Source: Pseudomonadota bacterium (lineage in GTDB: Bacteria > Pseudomonadota > Alphaproteobacteria > Paracaedibacterales > CAITNM01). From it: DNA of 7,663 bases. Position numbers and translations under genes: made by a program. The notes beneath the pieces were generated by a model. That model was not told where the DNA came from, did not search any database, and worked only from the letters and a program-made list of their open reading frames with translations. Positions 5,648-7,663 of this stretch are shown here, piece after piece (position 1 is the first letter of the stretch; each line of letters begins with the position of its first letter). The DNA is taken from contig JAPLON010000055.1 in assembly GCA_026400695.1 (NCBI GenBank), positions 1 through 7,663 of the forward strand, given 5' to 3'.

Positions 5648-5708
5648 TTTTTAGTGACATTTGAAAATGCTAGCAAATGTAAGGTTATCAATCAACTATA
5701 CATTTGCT
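5648..5708 (-). promoter_or_regulatory. Predicted promoter and inverted-repeat cluster upstream of the membrane protein
   Basis: On the minus strand TTGCTA (5676-5671) and TAAAAA (5653-5648) lie 17 bases apart, about 22 bases upstream of the ATG. Around it are three copies of one word in alternating orientation: ACATTTG (5657-5663), AGCAAATGTA (5672-5681) and TACATTTGCT (5699-5708). The last two form a perfect 10-bp inverted repeat across a 17-base gap. The arrangement suggests a regulator-binding region, but no regulator gene is nearby. Confidence 0.35.
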
Positions 5709-5769
5709 TAAAACAATCACTAGTAAAGAATTTTTTAATTCTCTAAATTGCACTATAATTAGTTTTATC

Positions 5770-6672
5770 TTACTTATCTGACAAAATTAGATCTACTAGC
5801 TCTTTTGCTCTTTCTTGCTGTTCTACTGTATCAACTTCTGTCCATGGGCAATCTGCAAATGGAAGTCTCAAAGCATAAAAGGGGACTTCCTTACAAATAT
5901 TAACAATCCCATACCTTCCATACTCTGCTTTAAGATATGGGTTGGCTTCCAAGCCATTTTTGTATAATTTACACATTTCTTGAAAAGCGTTCATGGAAAA
6001 TTTTGTGATGCAAACAAATTCAGAGTGAACTGTTTTCAATGCACCTTTATCCTTAGAGATATTTTGAACTCGGTCGTCAAGTTCAGATGCATCAATGTAA
6101 ACTTCATCCCCCGCATTGGTTGCGCTAGTTGCCAAAATAATATTTTTTCTAGGGTCTTCTTGCAGTGCTTTCAAGGCAGATTGGCGATAAATAATATCGG
6201 ATTCTAATAATAAAAAAGAACTTGTGTTTAATTCTTCTAACATTGCTTTTGCTTTGTAAAAGGAATGCATTGTTCCAGTGGTAGCGTATTCCTCATTGTA
6301 ACAGCATTTAATAGAAAAAGATGCATCACTAAATGCCTCTGCAAATTTTTCATAAAATTGCTTTTGATGTCCAGTTACAATAATGGTACTAGTTACTCCG
6401 CAAGCTTTTAGTTTTTGAATTGAATGTTCTATGAGTGTGCGGCCACCTAGCTCAATGAATCCTTTAGGTTTAACTATTCCTTCTGCACCCAATCGCGTAC
6501 CCATTCCTGCTGCTAAAATAACAGCTGTATCAACGACCTCACTTGGAAGTAAATCACTGGCGTTTATTTTTGTTACTACACCTAGCTCTTCTAGATCATT
6601 TGCAAAAAGAGAATTTGTAAATATTAAGCATAGTGAGATTAATGGTGTAATTTTAGAATAAAAAATAGACAT
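5770..6672 (-). CDS. LicC-like cytidylyltransferase (phosphocholine or related) with N-terminal signal peptide
   Basis: A 300-residue nucleotidyltransferase of the family that makes CDP-choline from CTP and phosphocholine, or the CDP form of a related amino-alcohol phosphonate. The nucleotide-binding loop is LAAGMGTRLG (53-62), followed by KPKGFIELGGRTLIEHSI (68-85), the metal-site strand LLLESDIIY (154-162), GDEVYID (188-194), ISKDK (205-209) and the C-terminal WTEVDT (277-282). D159 and D281 are the likely magnesium ligands. Unusually, residues 1-24 (MSIFYSK, a hydrophobic core, SLFA) form a Sec-type signal peptide or membrane anchor. No ATG, GTG or TTG codon lies in frame between it and the catalytic loop. 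ATG at 6672 is preferred; TTG at 6684 would add four residues. It precedes a LicD-family gene's product in pathway terms: licD lies 200 bases upstream on the same strand. 2-Aminoethylphosphonate cytidylyltransferase is an alternative. Confidence 0.8.
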   Translation of the reverse strand: MSIFYSKITPLISLCLIFTNSLFANDLEELGVVTKINASDLLPSEVVDTAVILAAGMGTRLGAEGIVKPKGFIELGGRTLIEHSIQKLKACGVTSTIIVTGHQKQFYEKFAEAFSDASFSIKCCYNEEYATTGTMHSFYKAKAMLEELNTSSFLLLESDIIYRQSALKALQEDPRKNIILATSATNAGDEVYIDASELDDRVQNISKDKGALKTVHSEFVCITKFSMNAFQEMCKLYKNGLEANPYLKAEYGRYGIVNICKEVPFYALRLPFADCPWTEVDTVEQQERAKELVDLILSDK

Positions 6673-6819
6673 AATCAAGCTCAATTTAATTATTTATATC
6701 TGTAATATTGCATGAAATGTATTAATAATTAGTAAATATTCTAATTCTACCCTGGCAAATTTTAGTTTATAAATGCTTCAGGAAGTATGGATATTAATAA
6801 ATTTTTTAACCTGGCAGAT

Positions 6820-6856
6820 ACACTAGAGAATTGGTAGCTTTACCTATCTCTAGTGT
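6820..6856 (-). terminator. Stem-loop downstream of licD
   Basis: ACACTAGAGA (6820-6829) and TCTCTAGTGT (6847-6856) are perfectly complementary over 10 bp. An inner four-pair helix, GGTA (6833-6836) with TACC (6841-6844), sits around a GCTT loop. It begins 16 bases after the licD stop on the minus strand. No U-run follows on that strand (ATCTGCCAGG). It may therefore be an mRNA 3' end or stabilising structure, a partial terminator between licD and the cytidylyltransferase, or a protein-binding site. Confidence 0.4.
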
Positions 6857-6872
6857 TCTTTAACCTATTAAG

Positions 6873-7663
6873 CTAATCAACCTTTTTGCTATGAGCATAT
6901 GGGCCTGCATGTCGATAATCTTCATGGCACATTTTTTCTAATTTTGCCGTAAAGCGTACAAGGTCGACTTGATTATTACCATGGCAATGATTGTATTTCT
7001 TGATGTGATCTGACCAGCTATCTTTATACTCTGCATCAAGGAATATGTACGGTTTATTTGGAACAGAAATAGTTAATCTCCCAAACTTAGCTTCTTGAAG
7101 AGGATAAACTGCATCTTCTTGAACTGAATAGTGAGGAAAACCCTTTGCATAATAGAATCTATTGCCTACATTTTTCATCAAAAAAATATCGCAAAATGGA
7201 ATGGTTTCCTTACCATCAACTATAGGTCTGTCAAACCAACGTTCAATACGCCAGCCTTTCCATAAGCATCCTGCCACATCACTCATTACCTCTGCAGAAT
7301 GTAAATTTCCTTGTAAAAATAGCTTGGCTCCAGTGGCAAATGATTCAAGTACGCCTTTTGTTTCAACTGCTTTATAATGTTTTTTGTGTAAAGCACATAG
7401 AACAGCTGGCATTAATTCTTCATATTCAGAACTTACTCCCAAATCAAGATCATCATCCCAAGGTATAAAGCCACCATTTCGTACGCAACCCAAAAGAGTT
7501 CCCGATACAGCAAAATATTCCGCATTTGCTTCGAGAAAGGCTTCTTTTATATCTTTCATCATTTGATAAGTAGCAATGACATGATCCTCAGTTTCTTTAT
7601 TTATGAGACATTTATCTGTTTTCTTAAGCGGGCAAACAAAATTTGCATTTCTGGACGGCTTTG
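6873..7663 (-). CDS. LicD-family phosphotransferase (5' end beyond right edge)
   Basis: At least 262 residues of a LicD-family enzyme, which transfers phosphocholine or a similar group from its CDP-activated form onto a glycan. The defining motif SGTLLGCVRNGGFIPWDDDL is at 7505-7446, giving residues 20-39 if counted from the ATG at 7562-7560. The DDDLD cluster is the metal and catalytic site. Further family marks are IPFCDIFLM, AVYPLQEAKFGRLTISVPN and LDAEYKDSW. The frame stays open upstream of that ATG for 33 more codons to the window edge (including CPLKKTDKCL and HVIATYQMMKDIKEAF). LicD proteins normally have such a helix before the SGTLLG motif, so the true start most likely lies beyond 7663. 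The stop is TAG at 6875-6873. It is 200 bases upstream of the LicC-like gene on the same strand, suggesting a shared pathway. Whether it carries a signal peptide cannot be seen. Confidence 0.85.
   Translation of the reverse strand, partial: KPSRNANFVCPLKKTDKCLINKETEDHVIATYQMMKDIKEAFLEANAEYFAVSGTLLGCVRNGGFIPWDDDLDLGVSSEYEELMPAVLCALHKKHYKAVETKGVLESFATGAKLFLQGNLHSAEVMSDVAGCLWKGWRIERWFDRPIVDGKETIPFCDIFLMKNVGNRFYYAKGFPHYSVQEDAVYPLQEAKFGRLTISVPNKPYIFLDAEYKDSWSDHIKKYNHCHGNNQVDLVRFTAKLEKMCHEDYRHAGPYAHSKKVD

Noticed and set aside
5727..5742. AGAATT-TTTT-AATTCT hairpin after the licC-like gene as its terminator
   Set aside because: The six-pair, almost all-AT stem is too weak and lacks a downstream U-run on the minus strand.
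5980..7566. Plus-strand frames across the licC/licD region (5980-6207, 6431-6661, 7162-7377, 7384-7566)
   Set aside because: All are antisense to recognised family motifs and have no support of their own.
1..7663. CRISPR arrays or toxin-antitoxin pairs
   Set aside because: No regularly spaced direct repeats were seen, and no adjacent small-gene pair carries recognisable toxin or antitoxin features.

Overview
The window is AT-rich, tightly packed bacterial DNA. It suggests a host-associated or intracellular proteobacterium, but that is an inference. The reasons are the AT-rich composition, an insertion sequence, several small or hypothetical proteins with Sec signal peptides, a LicC/LicD-type surface-decoration pair and an amino-acid symporter. 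No gene here fixes the genus.

Left end (1-865). The left edge holds the first ~137 bases of an IS1595-family (IS1016-like) insertion sequence: a terminal inverted repeat and the first 32 codons of its transposase, which reads leftwards out of the window. The element has landed in a small secreted-protein gene (130-447, minus). The last two codons and the stop of that gene are read from the IS terminus, so it is probably truncated. A second small secreted protein (542-865, minus) follows, with a good sigma70-type promoter.

Middle (979-3371, all plus). A complete tRNA-Ser(GGA) is followed after 26 bases by a 188-residue protein with two tandem Nif11-like domains, then by two class I SAM-dependent methyltransferases. 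The second resembles the glycine/sarcosine N-methyltransferase type. The order tRNA - tandem Nif11 - MTase - MTase could be a small operon. Nif11 domains are best known as leader regions of ribosomal peptide (RiPP) precursors, but no typical RiPP maturase or exporter lies in the window.

Right part (3448-7663, all minus). This holds a dicarboxylate/amino-acid:cation symporter whose substrate- and ion-binding motifs differ from the glutamate/aspartate type, an unrecognised signal-peptide membrane protein with a duplicated KRSxSxPxL motif, a LicC-like cytidylyltransferase that carries an apparently unavoidable N-terminal signal peptide, and a LicD-family transferase that runs off the right edge. 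LicC and LicD together suggest activation and transfer of phosphocholine or a similar amino-alcohol phosphate or phosphonate onto a glycan. An exported nucleotidyltransferase is unusual, because CTP is not expected in the periplasm. This is the most surprising point in the window.

Intergenic signals include a 7+7 bp palindrome placed across the predicted promoter of the symporter, a 10-bp inverted repeat upstream of the membrane protein, and stem-loops after the membrane protein and after licD. The convergent gap 3372-3447 shows no convincing terminator.
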